Shown in pieces: positions 35,036 to 44,609 of a DNA stretch of 64,000 nt. The DNA lies in NCBI GenBank assembly GCA_900543885.1, contig UQTA01000012.1:1-64000 (forward strand), given 5' to 3'. The stretch is from an uncultured Clostridium sp. Lineage in GTDB: Bacteria > Bacillota > Clostridia > Lachnospirales > Lachnospiraceae. The position numbers and the translations under genes are program-made. The stretch's first letter is position 1; each line of letters starts with the position of its first letter. A model generated the notes under the pieces. That model did no database searches, had not been told where the DNA came from, and was given only the letters and a program-made list of their open reading frames with translations.

Positions 35036-35617
35036 ATGAGTTTAGTACCTTATGTCATTGAGCAGACAAGCCGCGGTGAGCGCTCATATGATATTTATTC
35101 CAGACTTCTTAAGGAAAGAATTATTTTTCTGGGAGAAGAGGTCAATGACACTTCCGCAAGCATTATCGTAGCGCAGTTACTGTTCCTGGAAGCAGAGGAT
35201 CCTTCAAAAGATATCCATCTGTATATCAACAGCCCGGGCGGCTCTGTATCTGCAGGTTTTGCTATTTACGATACTATGAACTACATCAAGTGCGATGTGT
35301 CTACCATTTGTATCGGTATGGCAGCAAGCATGGGCGCTTTCCTGCTTTCCGGCGGAGCAAAGGGAAAACGTTTTGCACTGCCTAACTCTGAGATCATGAT
35401 CCATCAGCCTTCCGGCGGTGCCAGAGGACAGGCGACAGAGATCCAGATCGTTGCAGAAAACATTTTAAAGACCAAGAAGAAATTAAACGAGATCCTGGCT
35501 GCCAATACAGGCAGAAGCTATGAAGAGATCGCCCGTGATACAGAACGCGATAACTACATGACTGCTCAGGAAGCAAAAGAATATGGTCTGATCGACGAGA
35601 TCCTTGCTCATCATTAA
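35036..35617 (+). CDS. clpP: ATP-dependent Clp protease proteolytic subunit ClpP
   Basis: ClpP is the serine peptidase ring that degrades proteins fed by ClpX. The 193-aa protein begins MSLVPYVIEQTSRGERSYDI, has YINSPGGSVSAGFAIYD, the catalytic Ser at about 98 in GMAASMGAFLL, His at about 123 in MIHQPSGGARGQA, and the C-terminal AKEYGLIDEIL. Start ATG 35036 lies behind ACGGAGG. clpX follows after 50 bp. Confidence 0.96.
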   Translation: MSLVPYVIEQTSRGERSYDIYSRLLKERIIFLGEEVNDTSASIIVAQLLFLEAEDPSKDIHLYINSPGGSVSAGFAIYDTMNYIKCDVSTICIGMAASMGAFLLSGGAKGKRFALPNSEIMIHQPSGGARGQATEIQIVAENILKTKKKLNEILAANTGRSYEEIARDTERDNYMTAQEAKEYGLIDEILAHH

Positions 35618-35667
35618 TCACAGGGATATATATGGATTCGGATATGAAAGGTTAGGGACAGTATAGT

Positions 35668-36996
35668 ATGCCAATTAGACCAGATGATACGATCCGCTGC
35701 TCCTTTTGCGGAAGGACACAGGATCAGGTTAGAAAAATGATTGCCGGTTCTGGTAATCATAATGTATTTATCTGTGATGAATGCATTGAATTATGCTCTG
35801 AGATCTTAGAGGAAGAGTTAGGAAAGCAGGAAGAGGAAGAGACAGAAGAGGAAGAAACTCTTTTTAATGATATCCACCTGTTAAAACCAAAGGAGATCAA
35901 GGCATTTCTGGATGAATATGTAATTGGTCAGGACGATGCGAAAAAGGTGTTGTCTGTAGCCGTATACAATCATTATAAGAGAGTTACATCCTGCCAGAAT
36001 ATGGATGTGGATGTACAAAAGAGCAATATCCTGATGATCGGCCCCACAGGTTCTGGTAAAACCTATCTGGCACAGACTATGGCAAAGATTTTAAATGTTC
36101 CTTTTGCCATTGCTGATGCGACTTCTTTGACAGAGGCCGGCTATGTAGGCGAAGATGTGGAAAACATCCTGTTGAAGTTGATCCAGGCAGCAGATTATGA
36201 TATTGAACGCGCTGAATATGGTATCATCTATATTGATGAGATCGATAAGATCACCAAGAAATCAGAGAATGTTTCTATTACAAGAGATGTATCTGGTGAA
36301 GGTGTGCAGCAGGCTCTTCTTAAGATCTTAGAGGGAACCGTTGCCAGCGTTCCGCCTCAGGGCGGAAGAAAGCATCCGCACCAGGAACTGATCCAGATCG
36401 ATACCACCAATATCCTGTTTATCTGCGGCGGTGCATTTGATGGACTGGAAAAGATCGTAGAGCAGCGTATGAGCGCAGGTTCTATTGGATTTAACGCAGA
36501 AGTGGTAAACCGTAATGAGATGGATATTGATGAACTGTTACGGCAGGTAGAGCCGAGAGATCTGACTAAATTTGGTCTGATCCCTGAGTTTATTGGCCGT
36601 GTTCCGGTTATGGTATCCTTAGAACAGCTTACAAAGGAAGCAATGGTAAGAATCCTCTCTGAACCGAAGAATGCTCTTACCAAGCAGTACAAAAAGCTGT
36701 TTGAGCTGGATGATGTAAAGCTTGAATTTACACAGGAAGCTTTGGAAGAAGTGGCAAATCTGGCAGTGAAGAGAAAAATTGGTGCCAGAGGACTGCGTTC
36801 CATCCTGGAAAATGCTATGATGGATCTGATGTATGAGATCCCATCTGATGATACAGTAGGTATCTGTACCATTACGAAAGATGTGATCGATAAGACAGGT
36901 GAGCCGGAACTGGTATATCGTGATGCAGCTCCGACAACTGCCCGTAAATCTGCAGCAGACAGACTTCGGGGCGGAAAAAAAGGAGAAATCGCCTGA
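35668..36996 (+). CDS. clpX: Clp protease ATPase subunit ClpX
   Basis: ClpX unfolds substrates for ClpP. The N-terminal zinc-binding domain is intact (CSFCGRTQDQ near residue 11 and CDEC near 36), followed by an acidic linker (EEEETEEEE), Walker A GPTGSGKTYLAQ (about 125), Walker B IIYIDEIDKI and the sensor 2 motif GARGLRSILE. 442 aa is slightly long because of the acidic linker. It is read with clpP and ends in a terminator. Confidence 0.96.
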   Translation: MPIRPDDTIRCSFCGRTQDQVRKMIAGSGNHNVFICDECIELCSEILEEELGKQEEEETEEEETLFNDIHLLKPKEIKAFLDEYVIGQDDAKKVLSVAVYNHYKRVTSCQNMDVDVQKSNILMIGPTGSGKTYLAQTMAKILNVPFAIADATSLTEAGYVGEDVENILLKLIQAADYDIERAEYGIIYIDEIDKITKKSENVSITRDVSGEGVQQALLKILEGTVASVPPQGGRKHPHQELIQIDTTNILFICGGAFDGLEKIVEQRMSAGSIGFNAEVVNRNEMDIDELLRQVEPRDLTKFGLIPEFIGRVPVMVSLEQLTKEAMVRILSEPKNALTKQYKKLFELDDVKLEFTQEALEEVANLAVKRKIGARGLRSILENAMMDLMYEIPSDDTVGICTITKDVIDKTGEPELVYRDAAPTTARKSAADRLRGGKKGEIA

Positions 36997-37006
36997 TAGA
37001 AGATAA

Positions 37007-37051
37007 GGGGGCTGTCGTAAAGTAGTTTTATTTTGCGGCAGGCCCTTTTTT
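37007..37051 (+). terminator. Terminator after clpX
   Basis: GGGCTGTCGTAAA pairs with TTTGCGGCAGGCCC (with G-U pairs), followed by six T. Confidence 0.75.
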
Positions 37052-37090
37052 CAGATATGGATGTATACATTGAAAGGTGCATAAGATAGA

Positions 37091-39403
37091 ATGGAAGAAC
37101 AAGTAATAGTAATGCCCACCGTGGCTCTGCGGGGAATGACGATCCTGCCGGGAATGGTGCAGCATTTTGATGTAAGCAGGAAGAAATCCGTAGCAGCGGT
37201 AGAAAAAGCCATGTTAGGGGATCAGAAACTGTTTTTGGTCAGCCAGAAGCGTCCGAAAGTGCCGGATCCAGAGCTGGATGACCTGTACCAGATCGGTACA
37301 GTGGCTGTTGTGAAACAGCTGGTAAAGCTTCCTTCAAAAAGTGTCCGTGTCCTGGTTGAAGGACTGGATAAGGCTGAACTTCTTTGTTTTGATACGGAAG
37401 AACCGTATCTGATGGGCGAGATCAGTCTGATCGGGGAAGAGGAAGAAGATACAGAGCCTCTTGCAAGAGAGGCAATGCTTCGGATTTTAAAAGATAAACT
37501 GGAAGAATACGGAACGGTAAATCAGAGAGTAGCAAAGGAGATACTTCCGGCGCTGATGCTGATTGGGGATCTGAAGGAAATGCTAAAGCAGATCCCAATT
37601 CAGATGCCATGGGATTATACAGTGTGTCAGGCTATTCTGGAGTGCAATACATTGTCTGGAAAATATGAGGCAGTACTTCAGACTCTTATGACGGAAATGG
37701 AAGTTTACCGTATAAAAAAGGAATTTCAGGAAAAAGTAAAAGCAGATATTGATCAAAACCAGAAGGAATATATCCTGCGTGAGCAGATGAAGATCATCCG
37801 CCAGGAGTTAGGAGAAGATAACCCCTTATCTGATGCAGATGAATATCAGAAGAAAACAGAAGAGCTGAAAGCAGAGAAAGAGGTAAAGGAAAAGCTGTTA
37901 AAAGAGATCGGCCGTTTCCGCACTATGCCTGCAGGAAGTCAGGAAGCCAATGTGCTGCGGACTTACATAGAAACTCTTTTGGAATTGCCATGGAAGAAGA
38001 CTTCTAAAGATAATGAGGATATCCGCCATGCAGAGAAAATCTTAAATGAGGATCATTATGGCCTGGAAAAGGTAAAAGAGCGTATTTTAGAGTATCTGGC
38101 AGTGCGTTCCCTTACCAAAAAGGGTACCAGTCCTATTATCTGTCTGGTGGGCCCGCCAGGAACGGGAAAAACTTCCATTGCAAGATCGGTGGCAAAGGCG
38201 TTAAACAAGAAATATGTTCGCATCAGCCTTGGTGGCGTGAGAGATGAAGCTGAGATCCGCGGTCACAGAAAAACCTATGTAGGAGCTATGCCGGGCCGTC
38301 TGGTAGATGGATTGAGACAGGCTGGTGTTGCCAATCCGCTGATGCTTCTTGACGAGATCGATAAGGTAAGCAGCGATTATAAGGGTGATACTTCTTCTGC
38401 ACTGTTAGAAGTATTAGATGGTGAGCAGAATGTGAAATTCCGTGACCACTATGTAGAGGTTCCTGTAGACCTTTCTCAAGTGCTGTTTATTGCAACTGCC
38501 AATACCACACAGACCATACCGGGGCCGCTGCTTGACCGTATGGAGCTGATCGAGGTCAACAGTTATACAGAAAATGAGAAGTTCCATATTGCAAAGGATT
38601 ATCTGGTAGGAAAACAGGTGGAGCGTAACGGACTTACACCACAGCAGATCGTATTTTCCGATAAGAGCCTGGAAAAGATCATTCATAATTATACCAGAGA
38701 AGCCGGTGTGCGAAATTTAGAGCGCAGGATCGGGGATGTATGCCGCAAAGCCGCAAGAAAGTACCTGGAAAATAAGCAGGGACCGATCCGTATTAACGAG
38801 GGAAATCTGGAAAAATATCTTGGAAAAGAGAGAGTTTCTTTTGAAGACGCTAATGAAGAAGATCAGGTAGGTATTGTAAGAGGACTGGCATGGACCAGTG
38901 TAGGCGGCGATACCTTGCAGATCGAGGTAAATGTGATGCCTGGAAAAGGCAATCTCCTGATGACAGGCCAGATGGGTGATGTAATGAAGGAATCAGCCCA
39001 GATCGCACTTACTTTTGTGCGTTCTATATGCCCGGATTATAAAGTTGCAGATGATTACTTTGAAAAGCATGACCTGCATATTCATATTCCAGAAGGCGCA
39101 GTACCTAAGGATGGCCCATCTGCAGGTATCACCATGGCTACGGCTATGTTATCTGCTGTTACAGGACACAAAGTAAAAGCAGAAGTTGCCATGACTGGTG
39201 AGATCACCTTACGGGGAAGAGTACTTCCAATCGGCGGCTTAAAGGAGAAAATCCTGGCAGCCAGAATGGCACATATGAAGAAGGTTCTGGTTCCGGATAA
39301 GAACCGTCCGGATATGGCAGAATTATCAAAAGAGATCACCAAGGGTCTGGAGATCGTTTATGTAAAGACTATGGATGAAGTAATAAAGGAGGCGTTTGTA
39401 TGA
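37091..39403 (+). CDS. lon: ATP-dependent protease La (Lon)
   Basis: Lon is a AAA+ serine protease that removes damaged and regulatory proteins. The 770-aa protein has the N-terminal LON substrate domain, Walker A GPPGTGKTSIARSVAK (about 353), Walker B LMLLDEIDKV, and the protease domain with catalytic Ser (about 676) in PKDGPSAGIT and Lys (about 718) in GGLKEKILAAR. The start ATG 37091 has AAAGGTG somewhat far upstream. The stop overlaps the ysxC start as ATGA. Confidence 0.96.
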   Translation: MEEQVIVMPTVALRGMTILPGMVQHFDVSRKKSVAAVEKAMLGDQKLFLVSQKRPKVPDPELDDLYQIGTVAVVKQLVKLPSKSVRVLVEGLDKAELLCFDTEEPYLMGEISLIGEEEEDTEPLAREAMLRILKDKLEEYGTVNQRVAKEILPALMLIGDLKEMLKQIPIQMPWDYTVCQAILECNTLSGKYEAVLQTLMTEMEVYRIKKEFQEKVKADIDQNQKEYILREQMKIIRQELGEDNPLSDADEYQKKTEELKAEKEVKEKLLKEIGRFRTMPAGSQEANVLRTYIETLLELPWKKTSKDNEDIRHAEKILNEDHYGLEKVKERILEYLAVRSLTKKGTSPIICLVGPPGTGKTSIARSVAKALNKKYVRISLGGVRDEAEIRGHRKTYVGAMPGRLVDGLRQAGVANPLMLLDEIDKVSSDYKGDTSSALLEVLDGEQNVKFRDHYVEVPVDLSQVLFIATANTTQTIPGPLLDRMELIEVNSYTENEKFHIAKDYLVGKQVERNGLTPQQIVFSDKSLEKIIHNYTREAGVRNLERRIGDVCRKAARKYLENKQGPIRINEGNLEKYLGKERVSFEDANEEDQVGIVRGLAWTSVGGDTLQIEVNVMPGKGNLLMTGQMGDVMKESAQIALTFVRSICPDYKVADDYFEKHDLHIHIPEGAVPKDGPSAGITMATAMLSAVTGHKVKAEVAMTGEITLRGRVLPIGGLKEKILAARMAHMKKVLVPDKNRPDMAELSKEITKGLEIVYVKTMDEVIKEAFV

Positions 39404-40032
39404 TCATCAGAGATGTAAATCTGGAAACTGTCTGCGGTGTTACCAGCAAACTTCCGGACAATACACTGCCGGAGTTCGCTTTTGCAGGAAAATCAAATGT
39501 GGGAAAATCTTCTTTGATCAATGCCCTGATGAACCGCAAAGCTTATGCAAGAACTTCTTCCCAGCCTGGAAAAACCCAGACCATCAACTTTTACAATATC
39601 AACAAAGAGTTGTATTATGTAGATCTTCCTGGTTACGGTTATGCCAAGGTTTCTGTAGAAGCCAAGGCAAAATGGGGAAAGATGATCGAGAGGTATCTTA
39701 GAAATTCAGCTATGCTGAAAATGGTATTTCTTCTCATTGATATCCGCCATGAACCATCAGCCAATGACAAAATGATGTATGACTGGATCATTTACAATGG
39801 CTACCATCCGGTGATCATTGCCACAAAACTGGATAAGATCAATCGCAGCCAGATCCAGAAGAATGTAAAGATCGTGCGTCAGGGTCTTGGAATGGAAAAA
39901 GATGGTATTATTATTCCGTTTTCTGCTGAAACAAAACAGGGAAGAGAAGAGATCTGGAAGCTGATCGAGGATACGCTTGCAGATGTGTCTGAGAATGCAG
40001 CTGCTCAGACAGAAGAGAATACAGAAGAGTAA
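39400..40032 (+). CDS. ysxC: Ribosome biogenesis GTPase YsxC (EngB)
   Basis: YsxC/EngB is an essential GTPase in large-subunit ribosome assembly. The 210-aa protein has G1 FAGKSNVGKSSLINAL (about 28-43), a G2-region TSSQPGKTQTINFY, G3 DLPGYGYAKV and G4 ATKLDKI. The C-terminus adds an acidic tail. It is coupled to lon by a 4-bp ATGA overlap, the common Firmicute arrangement, with AAGGAGG before its start. Confidence 0.95.
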   Translation: MIIRDVNLETVCGVTSKLPDNTLPEFAFAGKSNVGKSSLINALMNRKAYARTSSQPGKTQTINFYNINKELYYVDLPGYGYAKVSVEAKAKWGKMIERYLRNSAMLKMVFLLIDIRHEPSANDKMMYDWIIYNGYHPVIIATKLDKINRSQIQKNVKIVRQGLGMEKDGIIIPFSAETKQGREEIWKLIEDTLADVSENAAAQTEENTEE

Positions 40033-40078
40033 TAAAGCCTTTCCGGTGCCTGAAGGTTTTTAGCAGGCACATGGAAAT

Positions 40079-40123
40079 AAAAAAGCACAGATTGCAGAAG
40101 TTTTCGGCAATCTGTGCTTTTTT
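40079..40123. terminator. Bidirectional terminator between ysxC and the DUF4364 gene
   Basis: A 17-bp perfect inverted repeat (AAAAAAGCACAGATTGC and its complement) encloses a short loop; A-run and T-run flank it. It can end both converging transcripts. Confidence 0.9.
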
Positions 40124-40149
40124 ATCAAATGAGAACTTGCTGATGGAGT

Positions 40150-40668
40150 TTATGATAATAATGTGTGCATGACGTGAGAATAAATCTCCTGACTTTTGCG
40201 CCTCCAGGCGCCGCATACAGCTTCGGCCTGTTCCTTGTCAGGAACGGAAAGATCCAGTCCAATAAGAACAGCCTTGTTTTCACGTACCTCACAATGGACG
40301 ATGTAGTCCTGATTGGTGCCTTTGTAAAAATCAGCAGTAGTGCCTACTTCTTCACGCAGCCGGAATTTGTTTTCTTTTAAATATTCGTCCATATCGCTGA
40401 TGATGGCAGGAGAAATGTTTTTTCCAAAAAAGTTTAAAGTTTCTTCCCCCTCTTTTGTAATATCGGAACGGGTACTGGAATGGCTGGCTTCTTTGTGGAT
40501 CAGCCCGGCGTCCTCTAATTCATTTAACGCCTGCTGCAGTGTGAAATAGGTAGTATAATCATGTTCTGTAAAAAAACTTGTCAGCTGGGCATTGGTAAGG
40601 GGAAAGTTCACCTGTTTTAAAAGATACAGGTTCATCAGTTTATATAAAGTCATAGGTTCCGTAAGCAT
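40150..40668 (-). CDS. DUF4364 family protein (winged-helix-like)
   Basis: The 172-aa protein matches my recollection of the clostridial DUF4364 family: MTLYKLMNLYLLKQVNFPLT, then TTYFTLQQALNELEDAGLIH and KEGEETLNFFG. The N-terminal half has the spacing of a winged-helix domain (PadR/MarR-like), and the C-terminal half is a beta-rich unknown domain. A role as transcriptional regulator is inference. It is divergent from the DUF5717-like gene, with the A3 palindromic element between them. Confidence 0.8.
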   Translation of the reverse strand: MLTEPMTLYKLMNLYLLKQVNFPLTNAQLTSFFTEHDYTTYFTLQQALNELEDAGLIHKEASHSSTRSDITKEGEETLNFFGKNISPAIISDMDEYLKENKFRLREEVGTTADFYKGTNQDYIVHCEVRENKAVLIGLDLSVPDKEQAEAVCGAWRRKSQEIYSHVMHTLLS

Positions 40669-40780
40669 TATTTCACACTCCGTAAAAAGATTTCTGAATA
40701 TTCCTATCTATCATAACAAGTTTGCTTCTTTAAATCAAGACAGATTTCACTTTTAAAACCGAAGGAATTGTGATATTATG

Positions 40781-40881
40781 GTTACAGTTCAGCCTTGCGA
40801 AGATTTAGGGTCAAAAGTGCGTTGAAAACTTGTTTTCATAAGTGCTTTTGGAGCTAAATCTTCGCAAGGCAGAACTGTAAC
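40781..40881. repeat. 101-bp palindromic interspersed element, short copy A3
   Basis: Ends GTTACAGTTC and GAACTGTAAC belong to a 28-bp inverted repeat with one mismatch (left arm to CGAAGATTTAG, right arm from CTAAATCTTCG). The centre (CAAAAGTGC, GAAAACTTGTTTTC, GTGCTTTTG) is also self-complementary, so the element is one long hairpin. Compared with A1 and A2 it lacks the roughly 50-bp right-hand block containing the CTTCTTGTCCGC stem. Confidence 0.9.
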
Positions 40882-40927
40882 ATATTATGTTAAGGAAACT
40901 GACATATAAAGATACAGGTGGTAGTAT

Positions 40928-43900
40928 ATGAGAGAACGGATCAACCGCCTGGCCCGCGGTATTGTTGACAGCAGCGTGCCAGAGCTGGTGATAAAACCAG
41001 AGAGGATCGAAGGGGTTCTTTCGCCGGGAGAGTCCGTGCGGGGAGAGTTTTCCGTTCAAAGCGGAAATGACCTGTATATTAAAGGACTGGTCTATACCGG
41101 AAATGAGAGAATAAAAGTTGAAAACGAAGCCTTTGGTGGTCTTCGCAATCACATTATATATGATATCGACACCCGCTATTTAGAGGATGGAGATAGGATA
41201 GAGGGATCTTTTTACCTGGTCACAAACGGAGGCGAGAAAGAGATTCCTTATTCTTTGTGCATACAGACAGGAACCAGAACGGAAAATTTAAGAAGTTTAA
41301 AAACACCCAGGGATTTTGCTGCTCTGGCAAAGAAAAACTGGGAGCTGGCTCTTCGCCTTTTTGAATATCAGGATTTTACAGAAGCGCCTTTTATGCAGGA
41401 TGCGCAGATCAGGACTATTTATGAAGGATTAAAGGGACGAAACGGACGCAACAATCTTTTAGAGGAGTTTTTAGTGGCTCTTCGGGTAAAAGAGCCGGTT
41501 TCACTGAAGGCAGATGTATCAAAGCAGGTATTAGATGCTCCGGAAACAGTAGTAGAAGGTGTGATCCAATTAACTGCAAATGGCTGGGGATATGCAGAAG
41601 CCAAGGTAGAGGCAGATGGAAGCTTTCTTTCTATTGAGAGAAATGCTGTGACTACACGTGAGTTTGACCAGGATAAATGCCAGATCCATTACCAGGTCTT
41701 TCCTCAGTATCTTCATGTGGGAAGAAATTTTGGCGCTGTGCGTATAAAAACCCTGCGTCAGGAATTTATCCTTCCCATCGAGGTAGTGAAAAAAGGATCC
41801 CAGGGAACGGATGGAAGAGAAAAGAAGAATGCAGATAAAGCATCTGTGTACGAATACAGAAATCTGCTTTTACGCCAGGAATTTGCCCCAGAAGCAGATC
41901 CGGCATTAAACAGTACTTTGATGAAAAAGACAGAAAATCTTCGTGCCAGATTTCCGGAAGATGCAGATGTGCGCCTGTGGCGTGCAGACCAGCTTTTGAA
42001 AAATGACAGAAACGATACGGCTGTTCTGGCTCTTTCGGAGGTAAGAGATACGATTTTAAAATGCAGGGATATAAGACCTCAGCTGTACTGCTTTTATCAG
42101 TATCTGGAACTTTTAAATGAGCCTTCAGAGGAAAAACGTGTGGGACTGGCTCGTTACATACGGAAACTCCTTTCTGAAATGAAAAGAACAGATGGCCTTT
42201 TGTTTCATTTATTAGTAAAAACGGATAAGACCTGTCTTCAGAATCCATTGGAGCTGTATGAGCAGATGCGTTCCATGTTCGGACATGGATGCAGAAGTCC
42301 GTTTTTATATGGAGAAGCATGCAGACTTTTAAACAGGTATCCGGATCTGTTTGTAAAAATGGGTGATTTTGAGGTACAGCTTTTATTAAATGGCCTTAAA
42401 AATAACTGGCTGAGCAAAGAGATTGCTTTGATGGCAGCGGTATTTCTGTCTAATACAAAATATTATCATAAATTATTAGAACGTCTGGCGGTAAGTTTAT
42501 ATAAAACATATCCGGAAATGAAAATACTAGAGGCGTTATGCAGCCTTCTCATCCGGGGAGACCGCAGGGATGGCTCTTCGTTTAAATGGTATGAAAAGGC
42601 TATGAAAGCCCACATCAATCTTACCAGATTATATGAATATTTTCTGTATTCTCTGCCGGAAGACTATGGACATGCTCTTCCAAAAGAAGTGCTGCTGTAT
42701 TTCTCTTATGATAAATCTTTAGATAAGGGAAGCAGAAGCATTCTTTATAAGAATATTTTGCAGTTTGTAAATCCGTCTTCTGAGATTTATCAGGCCTATG
42801 TGCGGGAGATGGAGCAGTTTGCCATGGAACAGCTGTTTGCAGGGCGGATGAACAGCTGTCTGGCAGTTATTTATGAGCATATGCTCTATAAGGATATGAT
42901 CGATACAAAAACGGCGGCTATCCTTCCAAGAGTCCTGTGTTGCAGCCGTGTAAAATGTGAAAACAGCTCCATGAAATATGTGATCGTGCGCTGTGAAGAA
43001 CTGGGAGAAGAAGAGGCATTTCCACTGGAAAAAGGGGAAGCGTATGTGCCTGTTGTTTCTAAAAATACAGTGTTGTTCTTTCAGGATGTTTATGGCGGCC
43101 GCTATTTAAACATCAGTCACAGAAGACTTCCTGTTATGGATAAAAAGGAACTGCTGGACCGGTGCTATGAGGTATATCCGGATCATCCGATCCTTAAGCT
43201 GCGTGCCTGTGAGCGTGTGGTGAAGAAGGGGATTGAAACGGAAGAAGAAGTACTGCTTTTAGAGGATACCTTAAGTCAGTTAAAGCTAAATCCGGTGTAC
43301 GAGAGAAAGCTCCTTGGCCTTATAACGGATCACTATTGCAGTAAGGCAGTTTCCGGAACAGAAGAAGGAGAAGACCGCTGTACTTTCCTGGTGCAGATGG
43401 ATAAATCCCTGTTAGATAACCAGACACGCAGGAAGATCAGCGAAATACTGATCAGCTGCAATTATCTGCGGGAAGCCTATGACATGCTGGTGGATTACCA
43501 GATCGATGATATTGATCCGGAAAAATTGTTGGATCTTTGCACCCGCATGATCCTTCAGCAGCTTTTCGACCAGGATGAGCATCTGCTGTATCTGGCTGAA
43601 AAGGTGTTTGAGTCGGGTAAGGCAGACAGTGTGATCTTAGACTATCTCTGTGAACATTATAATGGGACCACAGCCCGGATGTATGAGATTTTGATCCAGG
43701 CGGTAGGAGCCCATGTAGAGACTTATGATCTGGAAGAGCGTTTGTTAGCGCAGATGCTGTTTACAGGCAACTGTGCCCAGATTGATTCTGTTTTTGATCT
43801 TTACATGAAGCGGAAACAGACGAAAGAAAGCATGGTCAAGGCTTATTTTACCCAGAAATGTATCCAGTATTTCTTAGATGGAAAAGACATTGATAAGTCT

Positions 43901-44518
43901 ATTTTCGGTTATCTGAAGAATACGGTAAATGCCAGCATGAACAAAGAAAAAATACCTACGATCTATCTTTTGGCTTTGACCCGTTTTTATGGGGATAACG
44001 CAAAGCAGGAGTCAGAGATCCCAGGAGAGGAGAGAAAACAGCTCCAGATGATGATCAATTTTCTGACAGAAAGTGGAATGGTATTCCCTTATATGAAGCA
44101 GTTAGAAGGGCTGGTGTCTGTTCCTGAAGATATTATGGATAAGACGATGATTGAGTACCGTGGGGATAAAAACAGACAACCGTGGATCGAAATGCGGATC
44201 CTTCCTCAGGAGGAGCATTTTACAAGAGAAGAGATGCGTCGGGTCTATCAGGGTATTTACATAAAAGAAATGACCTTATTTAAAGGAGAAACACTGGAAT
44301 ATCAGATCTATGAACGGGGAGAAAAGGGTGCGGTCCTTGTGAAAGAGGGACGTATGGCCTGTGATCTGAAAATAGATGGAAGAGAGAACAGCCGTTTTGC
44401 CTGCCTGAACCAGATGTCAGAGGCAATGGCGAAAAAGGATGCAGAGGGACTTTTAGAAGCAATGGAAGACTATGTGAAGAAATCCATGGCTTTAGGAATT
44501 TTATTTCCTGTAAAATAA
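40928..44518 (+). CDS. Large DUF5717-like protein of unknown function
   Basis: This 1196-aa protein has no signal peptide or membrane helix, so it is probably cytoplasmic. Residues 1 to about 120 and 190-290 look like two beta-sandwich (Ig-like) domains with alternating hydrophobic strands (VIKPERIEGVLSPGESVRGE; VEGVIQLTANGWGYAEAKVE). From about 310 on it is helical with irregular repeats that suggest an alpha-solenoid. I recall the DUF5717 family of Lachnospiraceae but cannot confirm it here. It heads a cluster with an Hsp70/actin-like protein and a TPR-like protein. ATG 40928 has AGGTGG upstream. No enzymatic motif was seen. Confidence 0.75.
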   Translation: MRERINRLARGIVDSSVPELVIKPERIEGVLSPGESVRGEFSVQSGNDLYIKGLVYTGNERIKVENEAFGGLRNHIIYDIDTRYLEDGDRIEGSFYLVTNGGEKEIPYSLCIQTGTRTENLRSLKTPRDFAALAKKNWELALRLFEYQDFTEAPFMQDAQIRTIYEGLKGRNGRNNLLEEFLVALRVKEPVSLKADVSKQVLDAPETVVEGVIQLTANGWGYAEAKVEADGSFLSIERNAVTTREFDQDKCQIHYQVFPQYLHVGRNFGAVRIKTLRQEFILPIEVVKKGSQGTDGREKKNADKASVYEYRNLLLRQEFAPEADPALNSTLMKKTENLRARFPEDADVRLWRADQLLKNDRNDTAVLALSEVRDTILKCRDIRPQLYCFYQYLELLNEPSEEKRVGLARYIRKLLSEMKRTDGLLFHLLVKTDKTCLQNPLELYEQMRSMFGHGCRSPFLYGEACRLLNRYPDLFVKMGDFEVQLLLNGLKNNWLSKEIALMAAVFLSNTKYYHKLLERLAVSLYKTYPEMKILEALCSLLIRGDRRDGSSFKWYEKAMKAHINLTRLYEYFLYSLPEDYGHALPKEVLLYFSYDKSLDKGSRSILYKNILQFVNPSSEIYQAYVREMEQFAMEQLFAGRMNSCLAVIYEHMLYKDMIDTKTAAILPRVLCCSRVKCENSSMKYVIVRCEELGEEEAFPLEKGEAYVPVVSKNTVLFFQDVYGGRYLNISHRRLPVMDKKELLDRCYEVYPDHPILKLRACERVVKKGIETEEEVLLLEDTLSQLKLNPVYERKLLGLITDHYCSKAVSGTEEGEDRCTFLVQMDKSLLDNQTRRKISEILISCNYLREAYDMLVDYQIDDIDPEKLLDLCTRMILQQLFDQDEHLLYLAEKVFESGKADSVILDYLCEHYNGTTARMYEILIQAVGAHVETYDLEERLLAQMLFTGNCAQIDSVFDLYMKRKQTKESMVKAYFTQKCIQYFLDGKDIDKSIFGYLKNTVNASMNKEKIPTIYLLALTRFYGDNAKQESEIPGEERKQLQMMINFLTESGMVFPYMKQLEGLVSVPEDIMDKTMIEYRGDKNRQPWIEMRILPQEEHFTREEMRRVYQGIYIKEMTLFKGETLEYQIYERGEKGAVLVKEGRMACDLKIDGRENSRFACLNQMSEAMAKKDAEGLLEAMEDYVKKSMALGILFPVK

Positions 44519-44609
44519 AGGAGTCTTTGTGTTATAAGCAAGCAGTGAAAGCGGATTGTGAATATCCTTTAACAGAGAGAAAATAGAAGTACAACGGAGG
44601 AAATAACAG

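Noticed and set aside
41766..42320. 184-aa minus-strand frame inside the DUF5717-like gene
   Set aside because: Antisense shadow of a long coherent + strand protein; no start signal or recognisable motif.
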